Part shown: piece by piece, positions 11,442 to 22,965 of the stretch
Layout: each line of letters opens with the position of its first letter
Position numbering within the stretch: the first letter of the stretch is position 1
Source of the DNA: Sulfurimonas sp. RIFOXYD12_FULL_33_39
Lineage (GTDB): Bacteria; Campylobacterota; Campylobacteria; Campylobacterales; Sulfurimonadaceae
Length of the DNA stretch: 64,000 bases
NCBI GenBank assembly: GCA_001829785.1
Contig: MICF01000007.1
Location: forward strand, 186,001 to 250,000
Reading direction: 5' to 3'
Program-made: the position numbers and the translations under genes
The notes under the pieces: generated by a model
Databases searched by the model: none
What the model was told of the DNA's origin: nothing
What the model saw: only the letters and a program-made list of their open reading frames with translations

Positions 11442-14400
11442 CTACTCATCATCTGTATCTTCACTTTTAAATAGTTCAAACGGGAACATAAGTGTTCTTT
11501 TTATAATGTTAAACGGTGCTACTGCTATATCTTTTGCTATTTGTGTATTTACATCAGGATTGTCTAGTGTACCGGTTACTTTTAATGTAGTTGAGAGATT
11601 CTCTTTGCCTAATAAAATATGTCCCACCAAAGGTATCTTTGAAATCGAACTGCCCAATGCAGTTTTTAAATTTAAATCTAAATTGATACTATTTTTTTCA
11701 ATACTTGCTTCACCGATTCCTACTATTTCAATCTCTTTTGATTTAAGATATATATTGTTCATGTTATATACGTCATCTTTATAATTAAATGCCATGTATG
11801 CACTTTTTGCGGCAACACCGTTTTTATTGTAGCCAGGAAGAGAGAATGTTACTAATGAAGGGACTGTATTTACAAAAGCAAGAATATTATTTAAAATTTT
11901 ATACTCAAGAATTGTAGTATCTTTTACATAAAACATACCGTTATACTCTTTTAATGCACCGATAATATAAAATTCTAAAGAGCCGCCTTTAAATTTGGAT
12001 AGAGCAAAGAGTTTTTCCATAAATTCATCATTAAAATTTTTGCCGTAAAGATACAATTTGTTATCATTAAGGTTAAATACCGCTTTTGCGTTTTTATACA
12101 CGAGTTCTGCAGATAAAACTTTATCTAGGTATTTAAAGTTGATTGTATCTGAGATTATTTGTCTATTTTCACTTAGATATATATAACAATTTTTAGTATC
12201 AATATAAACATTAATATCTTTTTTTGTCTCTTGGGTGCTATTTTTATCACCAAAAAAATCTATAATTTCATTTATATTTATTCCTATATTATCAGCTGCT
12301 ATTTTAATATCATCTTTGACTTCTATCTTTACTATATTATTTACACTAATATTAATATCTTTTGTTTGGCTATCGTATTTACCGTTAATTACATAGTTAT
12401 TTATAGGCTTGTTGTCTGATGCAAGAAATTTATATTTATAGTCTGTATTTAGCAAAAAATCAATGTCGTTTTGAGTATTTTTTTTACTCATAGTGAAATA
12501 TCCGTTTGTCAAATTATACTCTTGTAAAATTTTTGAATATTTTTCTATTTTTTCTATTGAGTTAATCTTAAATATCCAATCATTATTGTCAAGAAGGTAC
12601 TCAAGCTCATGTTCTTTGGAAACTACAGAAAACTTCTCATTTTTATTTTCTATAAAAAGCTTTATACCCTCATCATTTTTAAAAATTTCTCCAAAAGTAT
12701 TATTTGTAAAATTTATATCGCTGATATCCAGAATTCCCGTAGAATTCTCTAAACTATACTCTGCAGTAACTCTTGATTTTATACTTTCTTCAAAATTAAA
12801 TAGCAAATTTTCTACTTTAATTAATGATGGTGTAATATTTAAAGCTATATTTTCAAAATTTAACTTTTTGTTATTTATATCTATATCTAATTTATCTTTA
12901 GATGATAATGTTAATATCTCTTTGTCATATATAAGATTAAGCGAGTGCAGAGGTTTGTCTAATTTTATACCTAAATAACTCAACTTTAGTAAATCAATGT
13001 TGAGATTTGCTTTTTTTAAATCAAAATATATATCTCCTGACATAAAAATTGATGCCAATTCCGGTGAATTTATAGCTGTTTTAGGTATTTTTGTACTAAA
13101 ATTTTTCATATCAAAAGGTAGTTCCATAGAATCTACATGTAAAATCTTCTCTTTAAATTGCCATATTGATTTGTCTATTTTTAAGTAATCTTGTTTAGGA
13201 GATATTATATAAGCCGCTCCTAGAGGTTTTTTATTGTTTAAAAGTTTTAGCGTACTCTGACTTAACTCTATTTCATCAAATCTAAAAGTAAGTTTTCCGC
13301 TAGATTCTTTGCCGTTAAAATCCAAATCAACATGTGAAGTAGCAATATCTCCATATTTCGCAACCATATTTTCTACTTTAACAACCGAATTATTTATAAA
13401 AATATGTGCATCAAATATATCAATATCCAAACCTAGATATTTTATCTGTGCATCTTGTGTATAAAAATCTCCTATTGCTTCTACATCCGTTGATATTAGA
13501 TTGATTTCTAGTTTCAAATTGCTATCGATTGTACCTTTTGTCTGAATAAACGGCAATTTTATCTTGTATCTATCAAGCAGACTAATTAAATTTTTATTTG
13601 CTTGACCTTTAAAAAGTAGATAGAGCGTCAAAAGCTCCTCTTGTTTTGAAAAATCAATCTTTAGCCAGCTTTTATCAAGAAAAAAATCATATGAATAGGC
13701 ATCCTTCGGTCTTATATAAAGCACTCCGTCTTTAAATTCCAAATCTGTTTTACTTGTTCTAACGGAATCTACTTTCTCGTCATATATATAGGTTAAATCA
13801 TTGGCTGTAGCTTTTGCATGAATGTTCAAATATGCTTTGTTGAGATTTTTATATTCAATATCTCCATAAAACGTATCTAATGATAAACTTGACATCTTTA
13901 TTGCATCATAAATCCAATATTTAATTCTAGGATTTATATCAAATAAATCCACTATTTGCTTTGCATCTTTAATTGCGCTTTTTGACTCTATCTTATAAAA
14001 TAATTGTTTTATATCACTATATACATAGAGATTAAGTTTTGTTTTATCGCATAATCCTATATTAAGTGCTGCAACTAATTCAGGATTATTTTTTGCATTA
14101 ACAACAATATCTCCGTCAATTTTTAAATTATTCTCTAGAGCTACAAATTTATCAATTGCTACATGTATTAGGTTGTTCTCTTTTTGCAGTGAACTATTAA
14201 GCATAAAATCAGGAGCCGATATGCTTATTGCTCCTTTTTCATTATCTAAATATTCTAATGTAGCATTAATATCATTGAATGATATCTTCTCGATTGTGAT
14301 TTTTTTAAACCAATCTGTAAAAGGGAGAATATTTTGTACTATTTTTATAATTTCTTTATAACTATTCTGTGATTTGCTATCTCTTTTTTCTTTTAAAACA

Positions 14401-14609
14401 TGAAACTCTTTAACCGTTAAACTAATTTTTTCATCCCATTTGATGTATAATTTCTTAATTTTAACGTCTTGGAGAGATATATCTTCTATATATGTTCCGT
14501 TTTGTAAAAATATAAATATAATAAAGAGTAATAAAAATATGAACGACAAAGCACTAACAATAATAAAATGGATTTTTGAAATTGTATTAATAATTATACT
14601 ATCGTTCAT
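11442..14609 (-). CDS. Giant AsmA/YhdP-like envelope protein (DUF3971-type)
   Basis: 1055 residues: a single N-terminal membrane helix (about residues 15-36) and a very long, beta-rich, repetitive body, with an AsmA-like C-terminal region (SKIPLVGHILLGKENLSTTLKVTGTLDNPDV). Such proteins are thought to bridge the periplasm and move phospholipids to the outer membrane; that role is known for YhdP/TamB relatives and inferred here. The gene converges on the Lol permease (7-base gap). Its 5' end overlaps mltG, on the other strand, by 71 bases. Confidence 0.82.
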   Translation of the reverse strand: MNDSIIINTISKIHFIIVSALSFIFLLLFIIFIFLQNGTYIEDISLQDVKIKKLYIKWDEKISLTVKEFHVLKEKRDSKSQNSYKEIIKIVQNILPFTDWFKKITIEKISFNDINATLEYLDNEKGAISISAPDFMLNSSLQKENNLIHVAIDKFVALENNLKIDGDIVVNAKNNPELVAALNIGLCDKTKLNLYVYSDIKQLFYKIESKSAIKDAKQIVDLFDINPRIKYWIYDAIKMSSLSLDTFYGDIEYKNLNKAYLNIHAKATANDLTYIYDEKVDSVRTSKTDLEFKDGVLYIRPKDAYSYDFFLDKSWLKIDFSKQEELLTLYLLFKGQANKNLISLLDRYKIKLPFIQTKGTIDSNLKLEINLISTDVEAIGDFYTQDAQIKYLGLDIDIFDAHIFINNSVVKVENMVAKYGDIATSHVDLDFNGKESSGKLTFRFDEIELSQSTLKLLNNKKPLGAAYIISPKQDYLKIDKSIWQFKEKILHVDSMELPFDMKNFSTKIPKTAINSPELASIFMSGDIYFDLKKANLNIDLLKLSYLGIKLDKPLHSLNLIYDKEILTLSSKDKLDIDINNKKLNFENIALNITPSLIKVENLLFNFEESIKSRVTAEYSLENSTGILDISDINFTNNTFGEIFKNDEGIKLFIENKNEKFSVVSKEHELEYLLDNNDWIFKINSIEKIEKYSKILQEYNLTNGYFTMSKKNTQNDIDFLLNTDYKYKFLASDNKPINNYVINGKYDSQTKDINISVNNIVKIEVKDDIKIAADNIGININEIIDFFGDKNSTQETKKDINVYIDTKNCYIYLSENRQIISDTINFKYLDKVLSAELVYKNAKAVFNLNDNKLYLYGKNFNDEFMEKLFALSKFKGGSLEFYIIGALKEYNGMFYVKDTTILEYKILNNILAFVNTVPSLVTFSLPGYNKNGVAAKSAYMAFNYKDDVYNMNNIYLKSKEIEIVGIGEASIEKNSINLDLNLKTALGSSISKIPLVGHILLGKENLSTTLKVTGTLDNPDVNTQIAKDIAVAPFNIIKRTLMFPFELFKSEDTDDE

Positions 14610-15483
14610 GTACTACCTAAATAAGCCTGTAAGTTCCCCAAAAGTCATCTATATTCCTAAAGGTTCTATTAACAAGATTATAACACAAATGCAAAGCAGA
14701 AATTACAATGTTAGCAAACTTGATATACTGCTGCTGAGACTATTTGGCTCACCGCAAAGCGGATGGATAAATATAGAAACGACACTAAATAGCAGATGGG
14801 ATTTTTTATACAAACTAACAACGGCAAAAGCAGCACTTCAAAATATCACATTAATCCCTGGTGAGACTACATATATATTTTTAAATCAATTAGCAGATGA
14901 ACTAAAGCTAAATAGAGATTTATTGCAAAAAGAGTACGAACAGCAATCACCGTACGAGGAAGGAGCGTTTACTCCAAACACATACAGCCTTCCAATAGGA
15001 ATAACAGAAAAGATAGTAATTAAAATTTTGTTAAATGAGTCACTCGCACAAATGAAAAATCTATCTATAAAACTTTTTGGAATGTATAATGAAAAAAAAT
15101 GGTTACAATATGTAACAATTGCATCAATTATTCAAAAAGAATCTGCCAGTATAGAAGAGATGCCCCTAGTTAGTTCCGTCATATATAACAGGATAAAAAA
15201 AGGCATGAAGCTACAGATGGACGGAACTCTAAATTATGGAAAAAACTCACATGTAAAAGTTACTCCGAGTATGATAAAAGAAGACACGTCAACCTACAAT
15301 ACGTACCTATATAGCGGCATTCCACCGCTTCCTGTATGTAATGTAAGTTTTGACGCTATTAAAGCTGCAATTTTTCCTGCGAAAAGTGATTATCTCTATT
15401 TTATGAAATCAAAAGATGCAAAGCATGATTTTACAAGTAACTATTCTACACATTTAAGTAATATAAAGCGTGCTACTAAATGA
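14539..15483 (+). CDS. mltG: Endolytic murein transglycosylase MltG
   Basis: Cuts nascent glycan strands in the inner-membrane face of the periplasm and sets chain length. 314 residues from the ATG giving MNDKALTIIKWIFEIV; an in-frame ATG 33 codons upstream lies deep in the opposite gene and is less likely. One N-terminal membrane helix, then the YceG domain with the conserved ASIIQKES segment, YNRIKKGMKLQMDGTLNY and YNTYLYSGIPPLPVCN; the glutamate of QKES is the expected catalytic residue. Its first 24 codons are antisense to the start of the AsmA-like gene. Confidence 0.93.
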   Translation: MNDKALTIIKWIFEIVLIIILSFMYYLNKPVSSPKVIYIPKGSINKIITQMQSRNYNVSKLDILLLRLFGSPQSGWINIETTLNSRWDFLYKLTTAKAALQNITLIPGETTYIFLNQLADELKLNRDLLQKEYEQQSPYEEGAFTPNTYSLPIGITEKIVIKILLNESLAQMKNLSIKLFGMYNEKKWLQYVTIASIIQKESASIEEMPLVSSVIYNRIKKGMKLQMDGTLNYGKNSHVKVTPSMIKEDTSTYNTYLYSGIPPLPVCNVSFDAIKAAIFPAKSDYLYFMKSKDAKHDFTSNYSTHLSNIKRATK

Positions 15484-15622
15484 AACATAAATAAAATAAA
15501 GCTAATTAGTTACGTGGTGTAAATATACATTATTTATCTTTAGTGGTAAGATACCTATGTAACTTTTTGCAGAAGTGTTACCTTTTGCAAAAAAATTAAA
15601 AAACACTAACCAAGGACAAAAG

Positions 15623-17821
15623 ATGTCAAAAATTATTTGGTCAAAAATAGATGAAGCACCGGCTTTGGCAACATACTCACTTCTTCCGATAGTAAATGCG
15701 TTTACTAAAGCAGCTGGAGTAGATGTAGAAACTAGAGATATCTCTTTGGCGGGAAGAGTTATAGCTACTTTCCCTGAGTATTTAACAGATGAGCAAAAAA
15801 TTGCAGATGAATTGGCATATTTAGGTAGAGTTGTACAAGAGGTTGATGGAAATATTATAAAATTACCAAACATTTCAGCTTCGGTTCCACAATTAAAAGA
15901 GTGTATTGCAGAACTTCAAAGTCAAGGTTATAAACTTCCTGATTTTCCGGAATCTCCAAAAACAGCTGAAGAAGAAGCTATAAAAGAGAAATATTCTACA
16001 TGTTTGGGTTCTGCGGTTAATCCTGTCCTTCGTGAAGGTAATTCAGACAGACGTGCAGCTGTTGCCGTTAAAAATTTTGCAAAGAAAAATCCTCATAAAC
16101 TAAGAGCATTCTCTGAAAATTCTAAAACTTATGTTTCTCACATGAGTAGCGGTGATTTTTATGAAAACGAGCAGTCTGTAATAAAATCAGGGGACGGTGC
16201 AGTAAGAATAGAGCTTAATGGCAAACTTCTTAAAGAGATTAAAGCAGTTGATAAAGAAGTTTTAGACGGTACTTTTCTGTCTGCAAAAGCATTGAGAAAA
16301 TTCCTGCAAGAAACGCTTGTTGAAGCAAAAGAGAAGGGCGTTTTATGGTCTATTCACTTAAAAGCTACAATGATGAAAGTTTCTGACCCTATTATGTTTG
16401 GTCATGCCGTTGAAGTGTTTTTTAAAGATGTTTTTGAAAAATATGCAGCAGACTTTAAAGAAATTGGATATAACTCAAATTTAGGTCTTGGCGATTTATA
16501 CAAAAAATTAGAAAAATTACCTGCTGATAAAAAAGCTGAAATTGAAAAAGCTATTATGGATGTATATACTACACAACCTAATATCGCTATGGTTGACTCA
16601 GATAAAGGTATTACAAACTTACACGCTTCCAATGATGTAATTATTGATGCTTCTATGCCTGTTGTTGTAAGAGATGGCGGTAAAATGTGGAATGCTAAAG
16701 GCGAAGTTCAAGAGTGTGTATCCGTAATTCCTGATAGATGTTATGCAACAATGTACAAAGAGTGTGTTGATGATTGTGTTAAAAATGGTCAGTTTGACGT
16801 AACTACTATGGGTTCGGTATCAAATGTAGGACTAATGGCACAAAAAGCTGAAGAGTACGGTTCTCACCCGACAACTTTTGAAATCGCAGAAGACGGTGTA
16901 GTGAAAGTTCTTGATACGAACGGTTCTGAATTAATGAGCTTTAATGTAGAAAAAGGCGATATTTGGAGAATGTCTCGTGCTAAAGATATCCCAATTAAAG
17001 ACTGGGTTAGATTAGCTGTTGAGAGAGCAAGACTTACAAATACTCCTGTTGTATTTTGGCTAGATGAAAAAAGAGCTCATGATGCTAACATGATTAAAAA
17101 AGTTAATGAATATTTGAAAGATTTTGATACATCCGGCTTAACTATCGAGATAATGGCTCCTGAAAAAGCTATGGCTTACAGCTTAAAAAGAGTAAGAATT
17201 GGTCTTGACACAATATCGGCTACAGGAAATGTTTTAAGAGATTATTTAACTGACCTTTTCCCTATTTTAGAGCTAGGAACATCTGCAAAAATGCTTTCTA
17301 TCGTTCCGTTGCTTGCAGGTGGCGGTCTGTTTGAAACAGGTGCCGGCGGTTCTGCTCCTAAGCATGTTGACCAATTTTTGGAAGAGGGACACTTAAGATG
17401 GGATTCACTTGGTGAATTTTTAGCACTTGCAGAATCTTTGAGATTCATCGCACAAAAAAATAGTTCAAAAGAGCTTGAAGTTGTAACTTATGCGCTGGAT
17501 ATTGCAAATCAAGCTTATTTGGATAATAACAAAGCTCCGGGAAGAAAAGCGGGAGAGCCTGATAATAAAGCTTCTCATTTCTTTGTAGCACAATATTGGG
17601 CAAATGCTCTTGCAGCTCAAAAAGATGATGCGGCACTTGCAGCTAAATTTGCTCCTGTTGCAAAAGCTTTAGTAGAAAATGAAGCAAAAATTATGGAAGA
17701 GTTACTTGCCGTTGAAGGAAAACCTCAAAATATCGGTGGTTACTACCATCCGGATGATGCAAAAGCATCAGCCGCAATGAGACCATCAGCAACGTTAAAT
17801 GCTATTATAGATAGTATATAA
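15623..17821 (+). CDS. icd: Isocitrate dehydrogenase, monomeric NADP type
   Basis: Interconverts isocitrate and 2-oxoglutarate plus CO2; in a reductive cycle it would run as a carboxylase. 732 residues from the ATG giving [19 protein letters not shown], with AAGGA in front; the size and sequence identify the monomeric family, unrelated in layout to the ~400-residue dimeric enzyme. Typical stretches are [35 protein letters not shown] and [15 protein letters not shown]. It opens the TCA block but has its own terminator. Confidence 0.96.
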   Translation: MSKIIWSKIDEAPALATYSLLPIVNAFTKAAGVDVETRDISLAGRVIATFPEYLTDEQKIADELAYLGRVVQEVDGNIIKLPNISASVPQLKECIAELQSQGYKLPDFPESPKTAEEEAIKEKYSTCLGSAVNPVLREGNSDRRAAVAVKNFAKKNPHKLRAFSENSKTYVSHMSSGDFYENEQSVIKSGDGAVRIELNGKLLKEIKAVDKEVLDGTFLSAKALRKFLQETLVEAKEKGVLWSIHLKATMMKVSDPIMFGHAVEVFFKDVFEKYAADFKEIGYNSNLGLGDLYKKLEKLPADKKAEIEKAIMDVYTTQPNIAMVDSDKGITNLHASNDVIIDASMPVVVRDGGKMWNAKGEVQECVSVIPDRCYATMYKECVDDCVKNGQFDVTTMGSVSNVGLMAQKAEEYGSHPTTFEIAEDGVVKVLDTNGSELMSFNVEKGDIWRMSRAKDIPIKDWVRLAVERARLTNTPVVFWLDEKRAHDANMIKKVNEYLKDFDTSGLTIEIMAPEKAMAYSLKRVRIGLDTISATGNVLRDYLTDLFPILELGTSAKMLSIVPLLAGGGLFETGAGGSAPKHVDQFLEEGHLRWDSLGEFLALAESLRFIAQKNSSKELEVVTYALDIANQAYLDNNKAPGRKAGEPDNKASHFFVAQYWANALAAQKDDAALAAKFAPVAKALVENEAKIMEELLAVEGKPQNIGGYYHPDDAKASAAMRPSATLNAIIDSI

Positions 17822-17830
17822 TATTATATT

Positions 17831-17860
17831 CAAAGAGGAAGTTCTCCTCTTTGTTTTTTC
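17831..17860 (+). terminator. Rho-independent terminator after icd
   Basis: Nine-bp perfect stem (CAAAGAGGA / TCCTCTTTG) with a five-base loop, followed by a T-rich run. It separates icd from the mdh operon. Confidence 0.85.
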
Positions 17861-17961
17861 TTTTTATATGAAACTATTTAGGTTTTATACAAAAGGCAAA
17901 AAATGTCTTTACATGTAGTGTTTTTGAAGTGTTCTTAATTGAATTTTATTAGTATATTCAG

Positions 17962-17990
17962 TTAAGGGTGTGGGGATAGAACATTATAAT
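17962..17990 (+). promoter_or_regulatory. Candidate promoter of the mdh-fumC-sucCD operon
   Basis: TATAAT at 17985-17990 with a weak -35 (TTAAGG) 17 bases upstream, 19 bases ahead of the mdh start. It follows the icd terminator, which supports a new transcription unit here. Confidence 0.5.
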
Positions 17991-18009
17991 TTTATTTCAA
18001 GGAGTGTGT

Positions 18010-18966
18010 ATGAATCAAGGAAAAAGGGTAGGGATAGTCGGTGCAGGAAATGTCGGTGCAACGGTAGCATACTCTTTAGCGATGCTTGGTTCTTGTCATG
18101 AAATAATTCTTCGTGATAACAAGATAGATGTTGCTAAAGGCAAAGCGCTTGATATGAGTCAAGCTGCTTCTGCGGTAAGAAGTCACACGGTAGTTAGTGT
18201 TGCTGAGGATATGTCTGATTTAACTAATTGTGATGTTGTCGTCGTAACGGCAGGAAGCCCTAGACTTCCGGGTATGAGTCGTGATGATTTGCTTATGATT
18301 AATGCAAAAATAACAAAAGAGGTTATAGGCGGTATTGCAAAATACTCTCCGGATGCAATTATTATTATGGTTTCAAACCCGCTAGATGCTATGACTTATG
18401 TAGCCCTTAAAGAGAGCGGTTTTGAGCGAAGCCGTGTTATTGGTATGGCAGGGGTTTTAGATAGCGCTAGAATGGCTAGTTTCATTCAAGAAAAATTAGG
18501 TTATGGAGGCGGTCAAATACGTGCTTCGGTTATGGGCGGACACGGTGACGATATGGTTCCGCTTCCTCGCTATTCTACGGTTGCCGGCGTACCTCTTACA
18601 GATGTTTTAACATCAAGTGAAATTGATGAGATAGTTACTCGTACTCGTAACGGCGGAGCTGAAATTGTCGGTCATTTAAAAACAGGTTCAGCGTATTATG
18701 CACCTGCTAGATCTACAACTATAATGGTTGAAGCAATTTTAAAAGACACTAAACAAATTCATCCGTGTGCGGTTTATTTAGACGGTGAATTTGGGTACAG
18801 TGATATAGTTTCCGGAGTGCCTGTGATGCTCGGTGCAAACGGTGCGGAAAAGATAATTGAAGTTACGCTTAATGATATAGAAAAAGAGATGTTTAAAAAC
18901 TCTTGTGATTCAGTTAAATCTTTAATTGACACATTAAATAAAAATAATTTTTTTAAAGGAGAATAA
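18010..18966 (+). CDS. mdh: Malate dehydrogenase
   Basis: NAD-dependent malate/oxaloacetate interconversion. 318 residues starting at the ATG preceded by AAGGAG; a GTG two codons earlier falls inside that ribosome site. The Rossmann motif [17 protein letters not shown], the [12 protein letters not shown] substrate stretch and the catalytic-His segment GGHGDDMVP place it in the LDH-like MDH group. fumC starts two bases after the stop. Confidence 0.95.
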   Translation: MNQGKRVGIVGAGNVGATVAYSLAMLGSCHEIILRDNKIDVAKGKALDMSQAASAVRSHTVVSVAEDMSDLTNCDVVVVTAGSPRLPGMSRDDLLMINAKITKEVIGGIAKYSPDAIIIMVSNPLDAMTYVALKESGFERSRVIGMAGVLDSARMASFIQEKLGYGGGQIRASVMGGHGDDMVPLPRYSTVAGVPLTDVLTSSEIDEIVTRTRNGGAEIVGHLKTGSAYYAPARSTTIMVEAILKDTKQIHPCAVYLDGEFGYSDIVSGVPVMLGANGAEKIIEVTLNDIEKEMFKNSCDSVKSLIDTLNKNNFFKGE

Positions 18967-18968
18967 AT

Positions 18969-20360
18969 TTGAGTACTCGTATTGAAAAAGACACAATGGG
19001 CGAGATAAAAGTTCCGTTAGATGCTTATTGGGCTGCACAAACTCAACGTTCAATTGAAAATTTTGCTATAGGCGAAGAGACAATGCCTTATGAGATAACA
19101 AGAGCTTTCTCGTACCTAAAAAAGGCTGTAGCACTTGTAAACAAAGATTTAGGCAAATTAGATGCAAAAAAAGCAGATGCGATAGCGTCAGCTTGTGATG
19201 ACATGTTAGCAGGCAAACTTGACGGTAATTATCCGCTTGTTGTTTGGCAAACCGGTTCAGGTACACAGTCAAATATGAATAACAACGAGGTTCTCGCTTC
19301 TCGTGCAACTGAGATTTTAGGCGGCGATTTTAGAGTTGAAAAACTTGTTCATCCAAATGATGACGTAAATAAATCACAATCTTCAAATGATACTTATCCG
19401 ACTGCTTTACATGTAGCTTCTGTCATTGCCGTAGAGACTCGTGTTTTGCCTGCAATTGCCAAACTTAAAGCTACTCTTATAGAGAAGTCTGCAAAGTTTG
19501 ATTCTATTGTAAAAATTGGACGTACTCACCTTCAAGATGCAACACCTTTGACTTTAGGTCAAGAGATTAGCGGCTGGGTAGAGATGCTTAACAAGTGTGA
19601 AAAAATGGCTAAAGACTCTCTTGAAGCCGTTCGTGAACTAGCACTTGGCGGAACAGCTGTGGGAACCGGGCTAAATGCTCATCCTGAACTTGGAGAGAGA
19701 GTAGCACGCAAATTAACTGAACTTACGGGACATGATTTTGTTACTGCTCCAAATAAGTTTCATGCTCTAACATCTCATGATGCTCTTGTTTTTGCTCACG
19801 GTGCATTAAAAGCATTATCTGCAGATATGATGAAAATAGCAAATGATGTTCGCTGGCTAGCATCAGGACCTCGTTGTGGAATAGGGGAGATTACTATTCC
19901 TGAGAATGAGCCAGGTTCTTCAATAATGCCAGGTAAAGTAAATCCTACACAATCTGAAGCAGTAACTATGGTTACATGTCAAGTTATGGGAAATGATGCA
20001 GCAATAGGCTTTGCTGCATCTCAAGGCAATTTTCAGTTGAATGTTTTTAAACCTGTAATAGCATATAACTTTTTACAGTCTTGTCGTTTATTAGGAGATT
20101 CAATTATCTCTTTTAATGACCACTGTGCTATAGGAATAGAACCTGTTGAAGATAAAATAGATTTTTATCTAAATAACTCATTGATGTTGGTTACTGCACT
20201 TAACCCGTATATCGGATATGAAAATGCGGCAAAAATTGCTAAAACAGCACATAAAAACAACTCTACATTAAAAGCCACTGCAATTGAGCTTGGTCTATTG
20301 AGTGCTGAAGAGTTCGACAAATATGTAATACCTCAAGATATGATATCGCCAAGAGCGTAA
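18969..20360 (+). CDS. fumC: Fumarate hydratase, class II
   Basis: Oxygen-stable, iron-free fumarase for fumarate/malate. 463 residues, TTG start with AAAGGAG just upstream inside the end of mdh. The signature [13 protein letters not shown], the [10 protein letters not shown] segment and [10 protein letters not shown] are all present. Only two bases separate it from mdh and 20 from sucC, so it is one operon. Confidence 0.96.
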   Translation: MSTRIEKDTMGEIKVPLDAYWAAQTQRSIENFAIGEETMPYEITRAFSYLKKAVALVNKDLGKLDAKKADAIASACDDMLAGKLDGNYPLVVWQTGSGTQSNMNNNEVLASRATEILGGDFRVEKLVHPNDDVNKSQSSNDTYPTALHVASVIAVETRVLPAIAKLKATLIEKSAKFDSIVKIGRTHLQDATPLTLGQEISGWVEMLNKCEKMAKDSLEAVRELALGGTAVGTGLNAHPELGERVARKLTELTGHDFVTAPNKFHALTSHDALVFAHGALKALSADMMKIANDVRWLASGPRCGIGEITIPENEPGSSIMPGKVNPTQSEAVTMVTCQVMGNDAAIGFAASQGNFQLNVFKPVIAYNFLQSCRLLGDSIISFNDHCAIGIEPVEDKIDFYLNNSLMLVTALNPYIGYENAAKIAKTAHKNNSTLKATAIELGLLSAEEFDKYVIPQDMISPRA

Positions 20361-20380
20361 ATTTAAAAGAAGGAAGATAG

Positions 20381-21556
20381 ATGAATATACATGAATATCA
20401 GGCAAAACAAATTTTCGCTAAGTACGGCGTACCGACACCAAAAGGGTTAATGGCCGAGAGCGTAGAGCAGGCAGTTGCTAATGCAAAAGAGTTAGGCGGA
20501 CCTATCTGGGTCGTAAAAGCTCAAATACATGCAGGCGGTCGTGGTCTTGGCGGCGGTGTTAAGCTTGCTCGCTCAATTGAAGAGGTAGAAAAGCTCTCAA
20601 AAGAAATTCTCGGAATGACTTTAGTTACTCACCAAACTGGACCTGAAGGTAAATTAGTTCAAAAACTATATATAGAAGACGGTGCAGATATTAAAGATGA
20701 ACTATATCTTGGTGTTGTTCTTGACCGTGCTCGTGAGATGCCTGTTATCATGGCTTCAACAGAGGGTGGTATGGCAATTGAAGACGTAGCACACGACTCT
20801 CCCGAGAAGATTATCAAAATAGCAGTTGATCCGGCTATCGGTTTTCAAGGTTTTCATGGAAGAGAACTTGTGTTTGGTTTAGGCATAACAGATCCTGCCG
20901 AGCAAAAAAAGTTCATTAGTTTTGCTTCAAAACTATATAAATTATATATGGAAAATGATGCAGAAATGATAGAAATCAATCCTCTTGTAAAAACAGGAAG
21001 CGGTGACTTTTTAGCGCTTGACGGAAAAATGGGATTTGATGATTCAGCACTTGGGCGTCACCCTGATATTGAAGCAATGAGAGATATAAGTGAAGAAGAT
21101 GCGGATGAGCGTGAAGCAGGGGAACATGGGCTCTCTTATGTTTCACTAGACGGTGAAATCGGTTGTATGGTTAACGGTGCAGGGCTTGCAATGGGAACTA
21201 TGGATACAATCAACTACATGGGCGGTACTCCTGCAAACTTCCTTGATGTTGGCGGAAAAGCAAATGCTGAAACCGTTGCGAAAGGTTTTGAGATAATTCT
21301 TAAAAATCCTAAAGTAAAAGCTATTTTTGTGAATATTTTTGGTGGTATTGTTAGATGTGACCGTATTGCGAACGGTATCTTAGAAGCTACAAAACTTGTA
21401 GATGTACATGTACCTGTTATTGTTCGTCTTGATGGAACAAATGCTCCTGAAGCAGCAGAAATTCTAAGAAATGCAAATATTGCAAATGTTATAGCAGCTA
21501 CGGACTTGGCTGATGGCGCTGCAAAAGCAGTTGCAGCTGCAAAACAAGCTAAGTAA
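20381..21556 (+). CDS. sucC: Succinyl-CoA ligase, beta subunit
   Basis: ATP-grasp subunit that binds nucleotide and works with SucD to interconvert succinate and succinyl-CoA. 391 residues beginning [18 protein letters not shown], with the glycine-rich [14 protein letters not shown] stretch and the C-terminal ligase part [23 protein letters not shown] lies before the ATG. sucD follows after 13 bases. Confidence 0.97.
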   Translation: MNIHEYQAKQIFAKYGVPTPKGLMAESVEQAVANAKELGGPIWVVKAQIHAGGRGLGGGVKLARSIEEVEKLSKEILGMTLVTHQTGPEGKLVQKLYIEDGADIKDELYLGVVLDRAREMPVIMASTEGGMAIEDVAHDSPEKIIKIAVDPAIGFQGFHGRELVFGLGITDPAEQKKFISFASKLYKLYMENDAEMIEINPLVKTGSGDFLALDGKMGFDDSALGRHPDIEAMRDISEEDADEREAGEHGLSYVSLDGEIGCMVNGAGLAMGTMDTINYMGGTPANFLDVGGKANAETVAKGFEIILKNPKVKAIFVNIFGGIVRCDRIANGILEATKLVDVHVPVIVRLDGTNAPEAAEILRNANIANVIAATDLADGAAKAVAAAKQAK

Positions 21557-21569
21557 AAAGGATATTTAT

Positions 21570-22442
21570 ATGAGTATATTAGTAAATAAAGATACAAAAG
21601 TAATAGTTCAAGGTTTTACGGGTAAAGAGGGTTCATTTCACGCTGAGCAGTGTTTAGCTTACGGAACTAAGATTGTAGGTGGCGTAACTCCAAATAAAGG
21701 TGGAAGTGAGCATTTAGGAAAACCTGTGTTCAATACTGTAAAAGAGGCTGTTCAAGCCACTGGAGCTACAGTTTCTATGATATTTGTTCCGCCTGTATTT
21801 GTTGCAGACGCTGTTATGGAAGCAGCGGATGCTGGAATCGAACTTGCCGTAATTATTACTGAAGGCGCACCTGTTCGCGATATGCAAGCTGCTAAAGCTT
21901 ATGCAACTAAGCATAATATGAAAACAATCGGACCAAACTGTCCGGGTATTATTACTGCCGAAGAGTGTAAAATTGGAATCATGCCGGGGATGATTTTCAA
22001 AAAGGGAAATGTCGGTCTTATCTCAAAAAGCGGTACGCTAACTTATGAAGGCGCCAACCAAGTTTGTAAAGAGGGATTTGGTATATCTACTGCTGTTGGT
22101 ATCGGCGGAGACCCTATTATAGGTCTTTCATACAAACAGCTCTTACCTCTTTTTGAAGCTGACCCTGAAACACATGCGATTGTAATGATTGGTGAAATTG
22201 GCGGTGATCTTGAAATTCAAGCTGCGGCATTTATCAAAGAGCATATTACTAAGCCTGTTGTTGCTTTTATTGCAGGTCAGACTGCTCCAAAAGGTAAAAG
22301 AATGGGTCATGCCGGAGCTATTGTTTCAGGTGGAGCAGGTACTGCGGCAGAAAAAATGGCAGCGCTTGAAGCTGCAGGTGTAAAAGTTGTAGTAAGTCCA
22401 GCGGATATCGGTAAAGCAGTAGCGGAGGCGTTAGCTAAGTAA
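21570..22442 (+). CDS. sucD: Succinyl-CoA ligase, alpha subunit
   Basis: Carries the phosphohistidine (in [11 protein letters not shown]) and the CoA-binding Rossmann domain ([15 protein letters not shown]). 290 residues from the ATG preceded by AAAGGAT; an earlier in-frame ATG lies inside sucC and is not needed. It ends the mdh operon; a 187-base gap with repeats follows before oorD. Confidence 0.97.
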   Translation: MSILVNKDTKVIVQGFTGKEGSFHAEQCLAYGTKIVGGVTPNKGGSEHLGKPVFNTVKEAVQATGATVSMIFVPPVFVADAVMEAADAGIELAVIITEGAPVRDMQAAKAYATKHNMKTIGPNCPGIITAEECKIGIMPGMIFKKGNVGLISKSGTLTYEGANQVCKEGFGISTAVGIGGDPIIGLSYKQLLPLFEADPETHAIVMIGEIGGDLEIQAAAFIKEHITKPVVAFIAGQTAPKGKRMGHAGAIVSGGAGTAAEKMAALEAAGVKVVVSPADIGKAVAEALAK

Positions 22443-22553
22443 ATATGCTTTTGTGCGAGCCTCATAATGTAACATTAGTGTTATTTATGAAGCGTCATCA
22501 ACACAATATGGAGTAATATTAATTAAACTTAGTTAATCTATTTTATGAAAAAT

Positions 22554-22602
22554 AAGTTAGCGTTAATTAAGAAAGTTAGCGTTAAAAACAGTGCAAGCTT
22601 GC
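22554..22602 (+). promoter_or_regulatory. Tandem repeat and palindrome ahead of oorD
   Basis: The 13-mer AAGTTAGCGTTAA occurs at 22554-22566 and again at 22573-22585, a 19-base period (close to two helical turns). A perfect palindrome GCAAGCTTGC follows at 22593-22602, 27 bases before oorD. This looks like a binding site for a dimeric regulator; the regulator is unknown. Confidence 0.5.
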
Positions 22603-22629
22603 TTAGTACTTAATAAATGAGGAGAATAA

Positions 22630-22965
22630 ATGGGAACTTTTAAAACTGAAAACCCAGGCAATCAACCTGTATGGGTAAATACAAATAACTGTAAAGCATG
22701 TGATATTTGTGTTTCTGTGTGTCCGGCCGGTGTACTTGGAATGAGATATGACAATAAATCTACTCTTGGTGCTATGATATCCGTTGAGCATCCTGAGTCA
22801 TGCATCGGTTGTAGTGAATGTGAACTATCATGTCCTGATTTTGCAATTTATGTTGCAGATAAAAAAGAGTACAAGTTTGCAAAACTAACGGATGAATCAA
22901 AAGATAGACAAGTGGCGGTAATAGCAAATAATTACATGTCACTAGCTGAAAAAGGAGTTAAGTAA
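22630..22965 (+). CDS. oorD: 2-oxoglutarate:acceptor oxidoreductase, ferredoxin subunit
   Basis: Electron-transfer subunit of the enzyme that links succinyl-CoA and 2-oxoglutarate. 111 residues with two [4Fe-4S] motifs, CKACDICVSVCP and CIGCSECELSCP. GAGGAG precedes the ATG. It overlaps oorA by one base in the D-A-B-C order known from Helicobacter and Campylobacter. Confidence 0.95.
   Translation: MGTFKTENPGNQPVWVNTNNCKACDICVSVCPAGVLGMRYDNKSTLGAMISVEHPESCIGCSECELSCPDFAIYVADKKEYKFAKLTDESKDRQVAVIANNYMSLAEKGVK

Noticed and set aside
12493-12978. 161-codon open frame antisense to the AsmA-like gene
   Set aside because: Phe/Ser-rich composition typical of reverse-strand reading of an AT-rich gene; no ribosome site or family.
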